Shown: in pieces, positions 1 to 8,518 of the stretch
Position numbering within the stretch: the stretch's first letter is position 1
Layout: every line of letters starts with the position of its first letter
NCBI RefSeq assembly: GCF_013314975.1
Contig: NZ_JABTYH010000028.1
Span: 1-64,000, forward strand
From: Pseudarthrobacter oxydans
GTDB lineage: Bacteria; Actinomycetota; Actinomycetes; Actinomycetales; Micrococcaceae
Direction: 5' to 3'
DNA: 64,000 nt
Program-made: the position numbers and the translations under genes
The notes under the pieces: model-generated
The model's database searches: none
Told to the model about the DNA's origin: nothing
What the model saw: the letters and a program-made list of their open reading frames with translations, nothing else

Positions 1-2
1 AG

Positions 3-224
3 GACGGCTCCCTGGCCGCACGGACCGAGCTTTACTGGATCCCGGCAGCAGGCGCCTTTGTCCTGGGCCTTTGGGAGCTTGTCCTGCTCCTTCGCCAGTT
101 CCGCGAACTCCGCAGGATACCGTTGGCCCCTTCTTCACGCTCAGCTGCTTTAGGCGCCGCTCCTGCGACAACCGGAAACTCCGGCGTCCAAGAATCCAGC
201 GGCAACAAGGCAGTTCTCCGATGA
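3..224 (+). CDS. C-terminal end of a membrane protein, probably VWA-domain (BatA/BatB-like); 5' end outside window
   Basis: An open frame enters from the left edge and stops at the TGA at 222-224. The visible 73 residues contain one hydrophobic helix (WIPAAGAFVLGLWELVLLL) followed by a basic stretch (RQFRELRR) and a low-complexity tail. This is the usual end of von Willebrand A/BatB membrane proteins, which have a C-terminal anchor. The stop overlaps the next start (ATGA at 221-224), so the two genes are translationally coupled. The next gene is TPR-like, as in Bat/aerotolerance-type operons. The family name is inferred from this tail and the context only. Confidence 0.55.
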   Translation, partial: DGSLAARTELYWIPAAGAFVLGLWELVLLLRQFRELRRIPLAPSSRSAALGAAPATTGNSGVQESSGNKAVLR

Positions 225-982
225 CGCCCGCCAGTCATGGCGTGGACCGCCGGACGGCACGGCGGCGCCTCCTGGCGTGGTCAGCCGTACCCGTGATCCT
301 CATGCTGTGTGTGGCGGCCAAACTCCTGAGCCTTGGCCTGCTGGGAGCACGTGCGGCCAGCGCCTATGAAGCGAACGACGCCGCAGCGGTCCGGTCCGCC
401 GCGGAAGCACTTCACGTCGTGAACCTCATCGAGCCGCACAAGGCGCCCTTCGCGGCCGGGGACGCCGACGTCCTTGCCGGGGACTTCGCAGCCGCCAGGC
501 TCCGGTTCGAGGAAGCGCTGGCCCTCGTCCCGCCACGCCAATCCGGGTCGGCCGGGGCCTGCGTCATTACGGTGAACCTGGTCCTGGCCATTGAGCGGCT
601 CGGCGACGAAAAGCTCGGTGCGGAGGACCCGGCCGCGGCCGCCGGCCTCTTCGAGGAAGCGCTCGCAGCTGTGGCAGCGGCGCCGGACGGCTGTTTATCC
701 GACCGGGAGCCGGCCGGGACGGGGGACAGGCTGGCCGGAGCGGAAGCACGGCTGCAGGAAAAGCTCTCCGACGCCCGCCAGGTGCAGCACCAGGAGCCGG
801 CCCAGGAGACCGGTCCGGAGGAAAGCCCCGGAACGGACAGCCAGGATTCCGCGCAGCAACGCAAGCTGGAGCAACTGGAGGACAGTGCCCGGCAGGCCCA
901 ACGTGAACGCAACAGCGGCCGTGAACGGGAGGACTACCTGGACGGCTCCTCGGACTCCGGCGGCCCCGACCGGCCGTGGTAG
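221..982 (+). CDS. TPR-like membrane-anchored protein (BatC-like partner of VWA protein)
   Basis: Protein of 253 aa starting at ATG 221, which overlaps the upstream stop. A basic N-terminus (RRTARRRLL) precedes one membrane helix at about residues 15-37, so the rest is probably outside the membrane. The middle is alanine-rich helical repeat (ALHVVNLIEPHKAPFAAGDADVLAGDF..., then FEEALALV and FEEALAAV), typical of tetratricopeptide units. The C-terminal 80 residues are a charged Gln/Glu/Arg-rich coiled-coil-like tail. A longer in-frame start at 71 exists, but it would run deep inside the upstream gene and adds non-conserved-looking sequence. The exact function is unknown; a scaffold role beside the VWA protein is inferred. 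Confidence 0.7.
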   Translation: MTPASHGVDRRTARRRLLAWSAVPVILMLCVAAKLLSLGLLGARAASAYEANDAAAVRSAAEALHVVNLIEPHKAPFAAGDADVLAGDFAAARLRFEEALALVPPRQSGSAGACVITVNLVLAIERLGDEKLGAEDPAAAAGLFEEALAAVAAAPDGCLSDREPAGTGDRLAGAEARLQEKLSDARQVQHQEPAQETGPEESPGTDSQDSAQQRKLEQLEDSARQAQRERNSGREREDYLDGSSDSGGPDRPW

Positions 983-1093
983 GGCACCGGCGCGAACATT
1001 ATTCCGTGGGGACGCGACGCGGGCCGTAAAACTGCGTCTTAATTCGGGAGCCAACTTGAAAGCGGTACCTGCCCCTCATAGAGTCTTATACAA

Positions 1094-1107
1094 GTTACCG
1101 AGGTAAC
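1094..1107. promoter_or_regulatory. Palindromic operator candidate upstream of metF
   Basis: GTTACC-GA-GGTAAC is a perfect 6+2+6 inverted repeat, close to a TATACA-like hexamer. The position fits a repressor site controlling metF-metE transcription. The binding protein is not known. Confidence 0.4.
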
Positions 1108-1109
1108 GT

Positions 1110-1159
1110 GTCAGCGATCCTCCTTCTGGAGGGTGTGGGTGCCCCCATGTGGGCCTGAC
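1110..1159 (+). ncRNA. Candidate structured leader RNA (three-way junction) of metF-metE
   Basis: Three helices can be drawn by eye. The closing stem pairs GTCAG (1110-1114) with CTGAC (1155-1159). A second stem pairs CCTCC (1119-1123) with GGAGG (1128-1132) over a TTCT loop. A third pairs GCCC (1141-1144) with GGGC (1151-1154). Single-stranded CGAT and GTGTGGGT joiners could carry a ligand pocket or pseudoknot. It does not match the SAM-I, SAM-IV, SAH or cobalamin consensus elements I know. No covariation evidence is available from one sequence. Confidence 0.35.
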
Positions 1160-1298
1160 ATTTGCTCACGGCGAACTTCAATCCAGGCGTAACAGTCGCG
1201 GCTGCGTCCTGTGGAGTTCTTCCGTGTTCCCCAAACTCAAATTCATTGCCGGTCAGCCGTCGCATTCGACGGCAGCCCCCAATGGCCCAAAGCCAAGG

Positions 1299-2267
1299 AT
1301 GCAAATGTCTCCACCAAGCCTTATTGACACACACCCGAATCTCTCCGACACCGCTCCGGTGGCGCTTTCCTACGAGCTGTTCCCGCCCCGGTCGCCGGCA
1401 GCCGCGGAAACCCTCTGGACCACCATCCGGGAACTCGAAACCACCGCACCGGACTATGTGTCCGTCACCTATGGTGCGAGCGGCTCAAACCGGGACACCG
1501 CCGTCGAACTCATCAACCGGCTCCTGCTGGAAACAACCCTCCGGCCGCTGGCGCACCTGACGTGCGTCGGCAACACGCCCCAGGAACTGGCGGGAATCAT
1601 CGGTGAGCTGCTGGACACCGGGGTGCGCGGGATCCTGGCGCTCCGCGGCGACCTGCCCAAGGACGGCGCGGCGCCGGTTGCCGGTTCGCTCCGGTACGCC
1701 CAGGACCTGATCGAGCTGATCCGCCGCGTCGAGCAGCGCCGTTCGGCACTGCTCTGCGCCGGAAAGATCGCGGTAGGCGTGGCGGCGTACCCCACCCGCC
1801 ACCCGGAGTCGCCCAGCGAGGCGCACGACGTCGAGGTGCTGCTTGCCAAGCAGCGTTCCGGCGCGGACTTCGCCATCACGCAGGTCTTCTTCCACACTGA
1901 CCAGTACGCGGACCTCCTCACCAGGGCACGCCGTGCAGGGGTCACCATCCCCATCATCCCGGGAGTCATGCCCCTCACCAGCCTCCGGCGCGTCAGGCGC
2001 CTCGGCGAGCTGACCGGCGTGGAGCCCGCTCCCGAGCTGCTGGAACGCCTGGCATCAGCGGACAGCGACCTTGAACGGCTCCGCATTGGTGTCGATGCCA
2101 CAGTGGACCTTGCCAACGCAGCCCTGCAGGCCGGCGCACCCGGCATCCACATCTACACCTTCAATGAGCACCAGAGTGCCCTGGAACTGCTGGACAAGCT
2201 GGCCCTTCCGCGGCGTACGCATCCCGGCATCCGCCCGGATGCAGCTGCCCGCCAGCTCGCCAGCTGA
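1299..2267 (+). CDS. metF: 5,10-methylenetetrahydrofolate reductase
   Basis: Reduces methylene-THF to methyl-THF with a flavin cofactor, supplying the methyl group that MetE puts on homocysteine. The 322-aa protein has the family N-terminus (LSYELFPPRS, with the catalytic-site Glu), the VSVTYGASGS strand, the LRGDLPKD loop and the DFAITQVFFH segment, with IHIYTFNE near the C-terminus. ATG 1299 is chosen because the reading frame before it (from 1149) would run through the leader structure. ATG 1305 is a near alternative. metE follows 66 nt downstream on the same strand, so the two are a methionine operon or a tightly linked pair. Confidence 0.93.
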   Translation: MQMSPPSLIDTHPNLSDTAPVALSYELFPPRSPAAAETLWTTIRELETTAPDYVSVTYGASGSNRDTAVELINRLLLETTLRPLAHLTCVGNTPQELAGIIGELLDTGVRGILALRGDLPKDGAAPVAGSLRYAQDLIELIRRVEQRRSALLCAGKIAVGVAAYPTRHPESPSEAHDVEVLLAKQRSGADFAITQVFFHTDQYADLLTRARRAGVTIPIIPGVMPLTSLRRVRRLGELTGVEPAPELLERLASADSDLERLRIGVDATVDLANAALQAGAPGIHIYTFNEHQSALELLDKLALPRRTHPGIRPDAAARQLAS

Positions 2268-2292
2268 CGCACCCCTTCCTGCACTGAATCTT

Positions 2293-2307
2293 TCCGCCCA
2301 CGGCGGA
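2293..2307 (+). other. Short hairpin between metF and metE
   Basis: TCCGCC-CAC-GGCGGA is a perfect 6-bp stem with a 3-nt loop. It has no T-run, so it is more likely an intercistronic stability or attenuation element than a terminator. Confidence 0.3.
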
Positions 2308-2333
2308 CCTGTACCCAACTCTTAGGATTTCCC

Positions 2334-4676
2334 ATGTCTCAAAACACCACGCCCAACCACACTCCGTTCCCGGCTGCATCCCTCCTGGGCTACCCGCGCA
2401 TCGGCCGCCGCCGCGAGCTCAAGAAGGCCGTCGAAGCCTACTGGGCAGGAAAGATCGACGCCGCCGCTCTGGACTCCGCCGCCAAGGACATCCAGCTGGC
2501 CATCGCCAAGCGCCTGCAGGAACTCGGCCTCACCGAACCGGCCGCAGTGCCTGGCACCTTCTCCTACTACGACCAGGTCCTGGACACCACCGCCCACCTC
2601 GGCGCTGTCCCCGCCCGTTTCGGCAAGCTCCTCAATGACAAGGGCCAGCTGGACATTGACGGCTACTTCACCCTGGCCCGCGGCACCAGGGACCAGCAAC
2701 CGCTCGAAATGACCAAGTGGTTCGACACCAATTACCACTACCTGGTCCCGGAGATCGGCCCGGAGACCGAGTTCACCCTCGCCTCCACCGCCAAGGTTGA
2801 CGAGTTCGCGTTCGCACTGGCCAACGGCGTCGAGACCCGCCCCTACATCGTGGGTCCGGTCACCTACCTGCTCCTGTCCAAAGCGTCCGACGGCGCCCCC
2901 GCCGGATTCGCGCCGCTGTCCCGCCTCGAGGACATCCTGCCCGTCTACGTCCAGCTCCTGGAGAAGCTCTCCGCCGCAGGTGCCAGCTGGGTCCAGCTCG
3001 ACGAGCCCGCGCTGGTGGTGGACCAGGACACCCCGGCCGGCGAGGTCGAGGCCGCCGTGGCCCGCGCCTACGAAGTCCTCTCCTCGGCGGCCAACCGCCC
3101 GCAGATCCTCGTCTCAACCCCGTACGGATCGCTGGACGGCCAGCTCGGCACCCTCGCCGCCACCAACATCGACGCCCTCCACATCGATGTCTTCAAAGGC
3201 ACTGTTCCCTCCGCCGCGGCACTTGCCGGCCTGGGCAACAAGACCCTGGTTGCCGGCGTCGTGGACGGCCACAACATCTGGCGCAACGACCTCGCCGCGT
3301 CTGCCGCCAAGCTGGACGCACTGACGGCAGCAGCCGGCAAGGTTGCCGTCTCCACCTCCACCTCCACCCAGCACGTCCCGCACGATGTTGCCGAGGAGAC
3401 CCAGCTCTCCGAGCAGCTCCGCAGCTGGCTGGCGTTCTCGGACCAAAAGGCCGTCGAGGTGAAGACCCTCGCGTCCTACCTGGCCGATCCCGCCTCCGCC
3501 CGGGCGGCCATCGACGAGGCAACGGCCGTCATCGCCTCCCGTGCCACCGCAGAAGGCGTGCGCCGCTCCGACGTCCGTGCACGCACCGAAGCGCTAACCG
3601 CAGCAGACTTCACCCGCTCGGCCTACGAAGTCCGCGAAGCCGCCCAGGAAGAAGCGCTGCACCTGCCGCCGCTGCCCACTACCACCATCGGATCCTTCCC
3701 CCAGACCTCCGAGATCAGGTCGGCGCGCGCCCGCAACAACAAGGGCGACCTCACCGACGGGCAGTACGAAAAGCTCATGAAGGACGAGATCAGGCGCGTT
3801 GTTGAGCTGCAGGAAGAGCTTGGCTACGACGTGCTGGTGCACGGCGAGCCCGAGCGCAACGACATGGTCCAGTACTTCGCCGAGAACCTGGAGGGCTTCG
3901 ACGTCACCGTCCACGGTTGGGTCCAGTCTTACGGCTCACGCTGCACCCGCCCGTCCATCCTGTGGGGCGACGTCACCCGCAGTGCGCCCATCACGGTTGA
4001 GTGGGCCAAGTACGCGCAGTCCCTGACCAGCAAGCCGATGAAGGGCATGCTCACGGGTCCCGTCACCATCCTGGCCTGGTCCTTCGTCCGCGACGACCAG
4101 CCCTTGGGCGAGACCGCCAACCAGGTGGGCCTGGCCCTGCGTGACGAAATCGCAGACCTCGAAGCTGCCGGCATCAAGGTCATCCAGGTGGACGAGCCTG
4201 CACTGCGCGAACTCCTTCCGCTGCGCAAGGCTGACCACGCCGACTACCTCAAGTGGTCCGTGGACTCCTTCCGCCTGGCCACCGCCGGTGCTGCCGACGC
4301 CACCCAGATCCACACCCACCTCTGCTACTCCGAGTTCGGCGTGATCATCGACGCGATCGACGGACTGGATGCGGACGTCACGTCCATCGAGGCCGCCAGG
4401 TCCCGCATGGAGGTTGTCCACGACCTCGAGTCCCACGGCTTCGGCCGCGGCGTTGGCCCGGGCGTCTACGACATCCACTCGCCGCGTGTCCCGGGCGAGG
4501 CAGAGGTGACCGAACTGCTGGCCACCGCCGTCAAGCACGTCCCCTCCCGCCAGCTGTGGGTGAACCCGGACTGCGGCCTGAAGACCCGCGGCTACGCCGA
4601 GACCGAGGATTCGCTGCGGAACCTGGTCAAGGCAACCCAGGCGGTCCGCGCCAACCTGCTGGAAGCGGCCAAGTAA
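2334..4676 (+). CDS. metE: Cobalamin-independent methionine synthase
   Basis: Transfers the methyl group of methyltetrahydropteroyl-triglutamate to homocysteine without B12. The 780 aa is full length for the two-barrel MetE family. The N-terminal barrel begins with LLGYPRIGRRRELK. The C-terminal catalytic barrel begins near TTTIGSFPQT and contains the zinc ligands in HTHLCYSEF (His and Cys), a Glu in the following helix, and the Cys in WVNPDCGLKTRGY. The start is ATG 2334 with AGGA 9 nt upstream. It lies downstream of metF, which makes its methyl donor. A strong double hairpin follows the stop. Confidence 0.97.
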   Translation: MSQNTTPNHTPFPAASLLGYPRIGRRRELKKAVEAYWAGKIDAAALDSAAKDIQLAIAKRLQELGLTEPAAVPGTFSYYDQVLDTTAHLGAVPARFGKLLNDKGQLDIDGYFTLARGTRDQQPLEMTKWFDTNYHYLVPEIGPETEFTLASTAKVDEFAFALANGVETRPYIVGPVTYLLLSKASDGAPAGFAPLSRLEDILPVYVQLLEKLSAAGASWVQLDEPALVVDQDTPAGEVEAAVARAYEVLSSAANRPQILVSTPYGSLDGQLGTLAATNIDALHIDVFKGTVPSAAALAGLGNKTLVAGVVDGHNIWRNDLAASAAKLDALTAAAGKVAVSTSTSTQHVPHDVAEETQLSEQLRSWLAFSDQKAVEVKTLASYLADPASARAAIDEATAVIASRATAEGVRRSDVRARTEALTAADFTRSAYEVREAAQEEALHLPPLPTTTIGSFPQTSEIRSARARNNKGDLTDGQYEKLMKDEIRRVVELQEELGYDVLVHGEPERNDMVQYFAENLEGFDVTVHGWVQSYGSRCTRPSILWGDVTRSAPITVEWAKYAQSLTSKPMKGMLTGPVTILAWSFVRDDQPLGETANQVGLALRDEIADLEAAGIKVIQVDEPALRELLPLRKADHADYLKWSVDSFRLATAGAADATQIHTHLCYSEFGVIIDAIDGLDADVTSIEAARSRMEVVHDLESHGFGRGVGPGVYDIHSPRVPGEAEVTELLATAVKHVPSRQLWVNPDCGLKTRGYAETEDSLRNLVKATQAVRANLLEAAK

Positions 4677-4683
4677 TAAGTAC

Positions 4684-4728
4684 GACGGCGGCCGGTCACG
4701 TGGGAAGCCCGCGTGACCGGCCGCCGTC
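4684..4728 (+). terminator. Strong hairpin terminator after metE
   Basis: A 17-bp perfect inverted repeat (GACGGCGGCCGGTCACG at 4684 and its complement ending at 4728) begins 7 nt after the metE stop and is followed by a weak T-rich stretch. Confidence 0.75.
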
Positions 4729-4746
4729 GGCATTTAACCATCCATT

Positions 4747-4792
4747 GCTCCGTACTTGCCGTTATCGACGTTCAAAACGGCAGGTACGGAGC
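4747..4792. terminator. Second hairpin between convergent metE and DUF2004 genes
   Basis: GCTCCGTACTTGCCGTT pairs with AACGGCAGGTACGGAGC with one G-T pair over a 12-nt loop. It sits between convergent genes and can end transcription from the minus-strand gene starting at 5306. Confidence 0.6.
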
Positions 4793-4799
4793 ACTCGAT

Positions 4800-5306
4800 T
4801 CAGGACTCCCAGACGATCTCGTCGTCCACCACGCCGTCCTCGTCGGCTGATGCCACCAGGACCTCATCGGTGAAGTGCTCGCCCAGGGTGAAGTCCAGGA
4901 CGAAGTAGCGCTCGGGCTGGCCAGGGTAGATGCCCACGTGGCCCAGCTTCAGGGCTTTGAGGAAGACTTCGTTGGTGAGCTGGCTGCGGTCGGTGACGCC
5001 GAAGACTTTTTGCAGGTGTTCGTCTTTGAGGGCATTGCAGTGGAAGTGCAGGTATTCCTGGGGGCTGGTGCCTTCCTGCTCCAGCTCCTCGGCGATCATG
5101 TCCCGGACCTCGTCCACGAGTTCGGGCAGGAACCGCAGGCGGTAGTCCACCTTCCGGAGCGCGGCTTCATCGAAGTGGTCGTGCGCCGTGATGTTGAGGT
5201 CGAGTTCCAGCGGATGCCCGCGAAGCTCGTGCTTCGCGGCCACTAAGTGATCCTTGCCGTGGTTGAGTTCGATCTCTCCAAAGTGCCGGCTCGCTACCTT
5301 GCTCAT
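4800..5306 (-). CDS. DUF2004 family protein
   Basis: Small acidic cytosolic protein of 168 aa. Features are an N-terminal beta segment (RHFGEIELNHGKDHLVA), HELRGHPLELDLNI, and a central helix (ELVDEVRDMIAEELEQEG) followed by EYLHFHCNAL. This pattern is that of DUF2004, a family of unknown function. ATG 5306 is chosen; a longer frame to 5345 adds 13 residues without family character. No enzyme motif is visible. It is transcribed towards metE and is next to, but probably not functionally tied to, the LysR gene behind it. Confidence 0.7.
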   Translation of the reverse strand: MSKVASRHFGEIELNHGKDHLVAAKHELRGHPLELDLNITAHDHFDEAALRKVDYRLRFLPELVDEVRDMIAEELEQEGTSPQEYLHFHCNALKDEHLQKVFGVTDRSQLTNEVFLKALKLGHVGIYPGQPERYFVLDFTLGEHFTDEVLVASADEDGVVDDEIVWES

Positions 5307-5351
5307 AGTTTCAACATAGACCTGAACAGCGGCGCATTCCAGCATTCAGGC

Positions 5352-6269
5352 CTAATTCACGGCCGTCCGCATTCCGGCGAGCGTCTCGGCCAGGAGGTCC
5401 ACGAAGAGCTGGACCCGCGCAGTTTTCCTGTCATTGATGATGAGTGCAAAGACGTTCCTGGCCAGCCGGATCTCCGGAACGTCCAGCACCACAACGCCGG
5501 CCGGCTTGTTCCGCAGCGCGAGTTCCGGAACCAGGGCCGCCCCCAGTCCTGCGGCTGCCATCTCCAGGCTGGCGTGGAAATCGTCGCTGTGGGCCACCAC
5601 GCGCGGGTGCAGGTTGCAGCCGGCGAAGAGCCGCTCAATCACCATGGCGTCGCTGGTTCCCGGATGGTGCATGATCCAGGGCATTTCGGAGAGGTGGTCG
5701 GCGGCGACCTTCGCGTCACTGCGGAAGCCCCAGCCGGCGGGCAGCACCACCCGGAAGTCGTCGTCGCCGATCCATTGCCGGTTGATGGTGTTGGGCCATG
5801 CGAAACCGGTCTGCCCCACCTGGAAAACCACGGCGAGGTCCAGTTCGCCGCCGGTGCGCAGCCCCTGGATGGTCTGCCCGGGTTCGGCGACGGACACTTT
5901 GAGGTCGATTCCCAGGTTCTTCCACGCCGGGTTCTTCAGGATGCGCGGCAGCACGTAGGTGGCCAGGCTGGGAAAGATCCCCAGCCGCAGTTCCTGGTTG
6001 GCCGCGTCCTGGGTTTTGGAGGCGGCCGCCATCAGCGCCTCGATGTCCGTCAGCACCTTGGCGGCGTGCCGGGTCATGACGACGGCGGCTTCCGTGGGCA
6101 CCACGCTGCGGGCCGAGCGCTGGAAAAGGACGACGCCGGTGTCGCGTTCCAGGGCGGTCATCTGCTGGGAGACGGCTGAGGCAGTGTAGCCCAGCGTGGC
6201 GGCCGCGGCCGCGAACGAGCCGAGCCGGGTGACCTCCAGGAGGGTCTTCAGGTGTACCGGGTTTACCAC
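5352..6269 (-). CDS. LysR-family transcriptional regulator
   Basis: A 305-aa DNA-binding regulator. The N-terminal winged helix-turn-helix reads HLKTLLEVTRLGSFAAAAAT...YTASAVSQQMTALE, and the effector-binding domain follows from about residue 90 (ELRLGIFPSLATYVLPRIL). GTG 6269 is chosen as start because LysR proteins begin a few residues before the HLKTL helix. The longer frame to 6386 would add about 40 unrelated residues and run into the divergent gene's leader. It is divergent from the FAD/DUF1365/CFA operon (start 6390), so it is a candidate regulator of that operon. The effector is unknown. Confidence 0.88.
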   Translation of the reverse strand: MVNPVHLKTLLEVTRLGSFAAAAATLGYTASAVSQQMTALERDTGVVLFQRSARSVVPTEAAVVMTRHAAKVLTDIEALMAAASKTQDAANQELRLGIFPSLATYVLPRILKNPAWKNLGIDLKVSVAEPGQTIQGLRTGGELDLAVVFQVGQTGFAWPNTINRQWIGDDDFRVVLPAGWGFRSDAKVAADHLSEMPWIMHHPGTSDAMVIERLFAGCNLHPRVVAHSDDFHASLEMAAAGLGAALVPELALRNKPAGVVVLDVPEIRLARNVFALIINDRKTARVQLFVDLLAETLAGMRTAVN

Positions 6270-6389
6270 CTGCCCACAGTACTCCGCCGGCCCGCCCCGA
6301 AGAAGTTGCAGGGCGCGGCACCCATCCGTTGCCGCAACGGTGCCGAATTGCCCTCTAGCATTGGCAAATGTCCAGCAGAGGAGCATGCA

Positions 6390-7790
6390 TTGTCACCTGA
6401 CCCAGCAGTAACCGGAGGCGGGCCACGGCGGGTGGCCGTCATTGGCAGCGGCGTGGCCGGCCTGACCGCAGCCTACGTCCTTAACAGGCAGGACGACGTC
6501 ACGCTGTTCGAAGCGGATTCCCGGCTGGGAGGGCACGCGCATACGCACGACATGCCGCAGGCGGACGGCTCCACCATCGGTGTGGATACCGGCTTCATCG
6601 TCCACAACACACGGACTTATCCCACGCTGCTGAGGCTGTTCGCGGAACTCGGGGTGGAGACGCAGGACTCCGAGATGAGCATGTCCATCCGGTGCGACGG
6701 CTGCGGGCTGGAGTACGCAGGCGCCCGCGAGGGCGGACGCGGAATCATTGCCCGGCCCTCCAGCCTGCTCCGTGGCCGCTACTTGCTGATGCTTCTGGAA
6801 GTCACCCGTTTTTACCGCAAGGCGCGGGCGCTGCTGGAGACGGCTCCGGTTTCCTCGGTCACCCCGGATCTCGAGGTTCCCGAACCCACCCTCGGCGAGT
6901 TCCTGGAGCGCGAAAAGTTCAGCCCCTACTTCGTTTCGCACTTCATGACCCCGGTGGTCAGCGCCGTCTGGTCCTGCGACCCCACCACCGCGCTGGCCTA
7001 TCCGGCGCGGTACCTCTTCACCTTCCTGGGCCATCACGGCCTGCTGGGCGTCAAGGGCTCCCCGCAATGGCGTACCGTCACCGGCGGTTCCGCCAGGTAT
7101 GTCGAAAAACTGGCCGCCACGCTGACGGACGTCCGGCTCGACACCCCCGTGACCGCCATCCGGCGCACTCCCGACGGCGTGCAGATCACCACTGCACACG
7201 GGCAGGAAGACTTCGCCGCCGTCGTCATCGCCACCCACCCGGCCCAGGCGCTGGGGTTCCTCGCCGACGCCACCCCGGCCGAGAAGGAAGCGCTGGGCGG
7301 CATGCCCTACTCGGTCAACCACACCGTCTTCCACCAGGATCCCGCCGTCCTGCCCTCCGCGGAGAACGCCAGGGCGTCCTGGAATTACCGCCTGCCCTCC
7401 TGCGGGGCCCGGCCGGACAAGGTCCTTGTCAGCTACGACCTCACCCGGCTGCAGCGGCTCAGCCCGGCGGACGGCAAACCCTACCTGGTGAGCCTGGGGG
7501 AATCGGAGCTGATTGGGGATGACCGGGTCCTGGAGCGGATGGTGTACGAGCACCCGCAGTACACGCCCGAATCGCTGCGGGCCCAGCAGGCGATCGCCGG
7601 GCTCAGCGACACCAGGATCGCGTACGCCGGCGCCTACCTGGGCTGGGGTTTCCACGAGGACGGCGCACTCTCCGGGGTGCGGGCGGCCGGGGCGCTGGGC
7701 CGCTCGTGGCCAGCCGCCCAGGCCGCTGACCGGGTTGATTCCCGGGACGGCGGGGAACGGGAGCTGCTTTCCGCGGCGGAACCGGCATGA
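6390..7790 (+). CDS. FAD-dependent amine-oxidase-like oxidoreductase (COG2907 type)
   Basis: Flavoprotein of 466 aa with an N-terminal Rossmann motif (VAVIGSGVAGLTAAYVL) and the FEADSRLGGHAHT segment typical of COG2907 proteins. TTG 6390 is chosen because AGAGGAG lies 7 nt before it; the reading frame upstream of it has no such signal. The stop overlaps the DUF1365 start (ATGA at 7787-7790), and DUF1365 in turn overlaps a CFA-type methyltransferase, giving a tightly coupled three-gene operon. In other bacteria this trio is linked to modification of unsaturated phospholipid acyl chains, where the flavoprotein is thought to oxidise a methylated or cyclopropanated chain. That activity is inferred here. 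Confidence 0.85.
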   Translation: MSPDPAVTGGGPRRVAVIGSGVAGLTAAYVLNRQDDVTLFEADSRLGGHAHTHDMPQADGSTIGVDTGFIVHNTRTYPTLLRLFAELGVETQDSEMSMSIRCDGCGLEYAGAREGGRGIIARPSSLLRGRYLLMLLEVTRFYRKARALLETAPVSSVTPDLEVPEPTLGEFLEREKFSPYFVSHFMTPVVSAVWSCDPTTALAYPARYLFTFLGHHGLLGVKGSPQWRTVTGGSARYVEKLAATLTDVRLDTPVTAIRRTPDGVQITTAHGQEDFAAVVIATHPAQALGFLADATPAEKEALGGMPYSVNHTVFHQDPAVLPSAENARASWNYRLPSCGARPDKVLVSYDLTRLQRLSPADGKPYLVSLGESELIGDDRVLERMVYEHPQYTPESLRAQQAIAGLSDTRIAYAGAYLGWGFHEDGALSGVRAAGALGRSWPAAQAADRVDSRDGGERELLSAAEPA

Positions 7791-8518
7791 CCACGGCGGC
7801 AGCGATCTACCGCACCTCCATCTCGCATGTGCGGCGCACGCCACTGAAGAACGCCTTCATGTACCGCAGCTACTCCTGGTTCGTGGACGTGGATCATCTG
7901 CCCCGCCTCCCGTTCCTGCTCCGGCCGCTCGCCGTCTTCAGGTCCGGTGACCACTTGGGGGACCCCGGGGCCAGCATCCGGAGCAACGTTGAGCGGTTCC
8001 TGCGCACCCAGGGCCTGGAGCCCGACGGCGGGGCGATCCACATGCTGACCAGCGCCAGGGTCTTCGGTTACGTATTCAACCCCCTGACGCTGTTCTGGTG
8101 CTACCGGACCAGCGGCGAACTTGAGTGCGTGGTGGCAGAAGTCCACAACACCTACGGGGAGCGCCACTGCTACCTGTTGCGGACGGACGCGGCGGGGCGC
8201 GCTTCGGTGCCGAAGGCGTTCTACGTGTCGCCGTTCAACGATGTGGACGGGCAGTACCGCATGAAGCTGCCCGCACCGGGGGAGAAGCTGGGGGTGTCCA
8301 TCGTGCTGGAGCGCGAGGGCCACCGGCCTTTCGTGGCCTCGATGGACGGCACGCGCCGGCCCGCCACGGTCCGGAACATCCTGGCGGCGGCCGTTGCCGT
8401 GCCCGCCGCGCCACTGCTGGTTTCCGCACTCATCAGGGTGCAGGGCATTACACTCTGGGCAAGACGCCTGCCGGTCGTCGCCCGACCACACCACCCCTCA
8501 CAGGAGGCAGTTCAATGA
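7787..8518 (+). CDS. DUF1365 domain-containing protein
   Basis: A 243-aa member of DUF1365, marked by AIYRTSISHVRRTPLKNAF near the start, YSWFVDVDHL, the central VFGYVFNPLTLFWCY segment and VAEVHNTYGERHCYLL. YVSPFNDVDGQYRMKL follows. The biochemical role of DUF1365 is not settled. Its near-constant pairing with cyclopropane synthases and COG2907 flavoproteins points to fatty-acyl modification at the membrane. It overlaps both neighbours by 4 nt, so the three products are probably made in fixed ratio. Confidence 0.85.
   Translation: MTTAAAIYRTSISHVRRTPLKNAFMYRSYSWFVDVDHLPRLPFLLRPLAVFRSGDHLGDPGASIRSNVERFLRTQGLEPDGGAIHMLTSARVFGYVFNPLTLFWCYRTSGELECVVAEVHNTYGERHCYLLRTDAAGRASVPKAFYVSPFNDVDGQYRMKLPAPGEKLGVSIVLEREGHRPFVASMDGTRRPATVRNILAAAVAVPAAPLLVSALIRVQGITLWARRLPVVARPHHPSQEAVQ

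Larger units (their letters stand above)
983..1298 (+). other. Intergenic metF leader region
   Basis: No coding sequence is supported here. The stretch holds a perfect 6-bp inverted repeat (1094-1107), a compact multi-stem RNA candidate (1110-1159) and then about 140 nt of unassigned leader before metF. A TATACA-like -10 lies around 1087-1092 without a convincing -35. Confidence 0.6.

Noticed and set aside
1110..1159. Assignment of the metF leader to a SAM or cobalamin riboswitch
   Set aside because: The conserved cores of those families could not be found; it is left as an unassigned structure.
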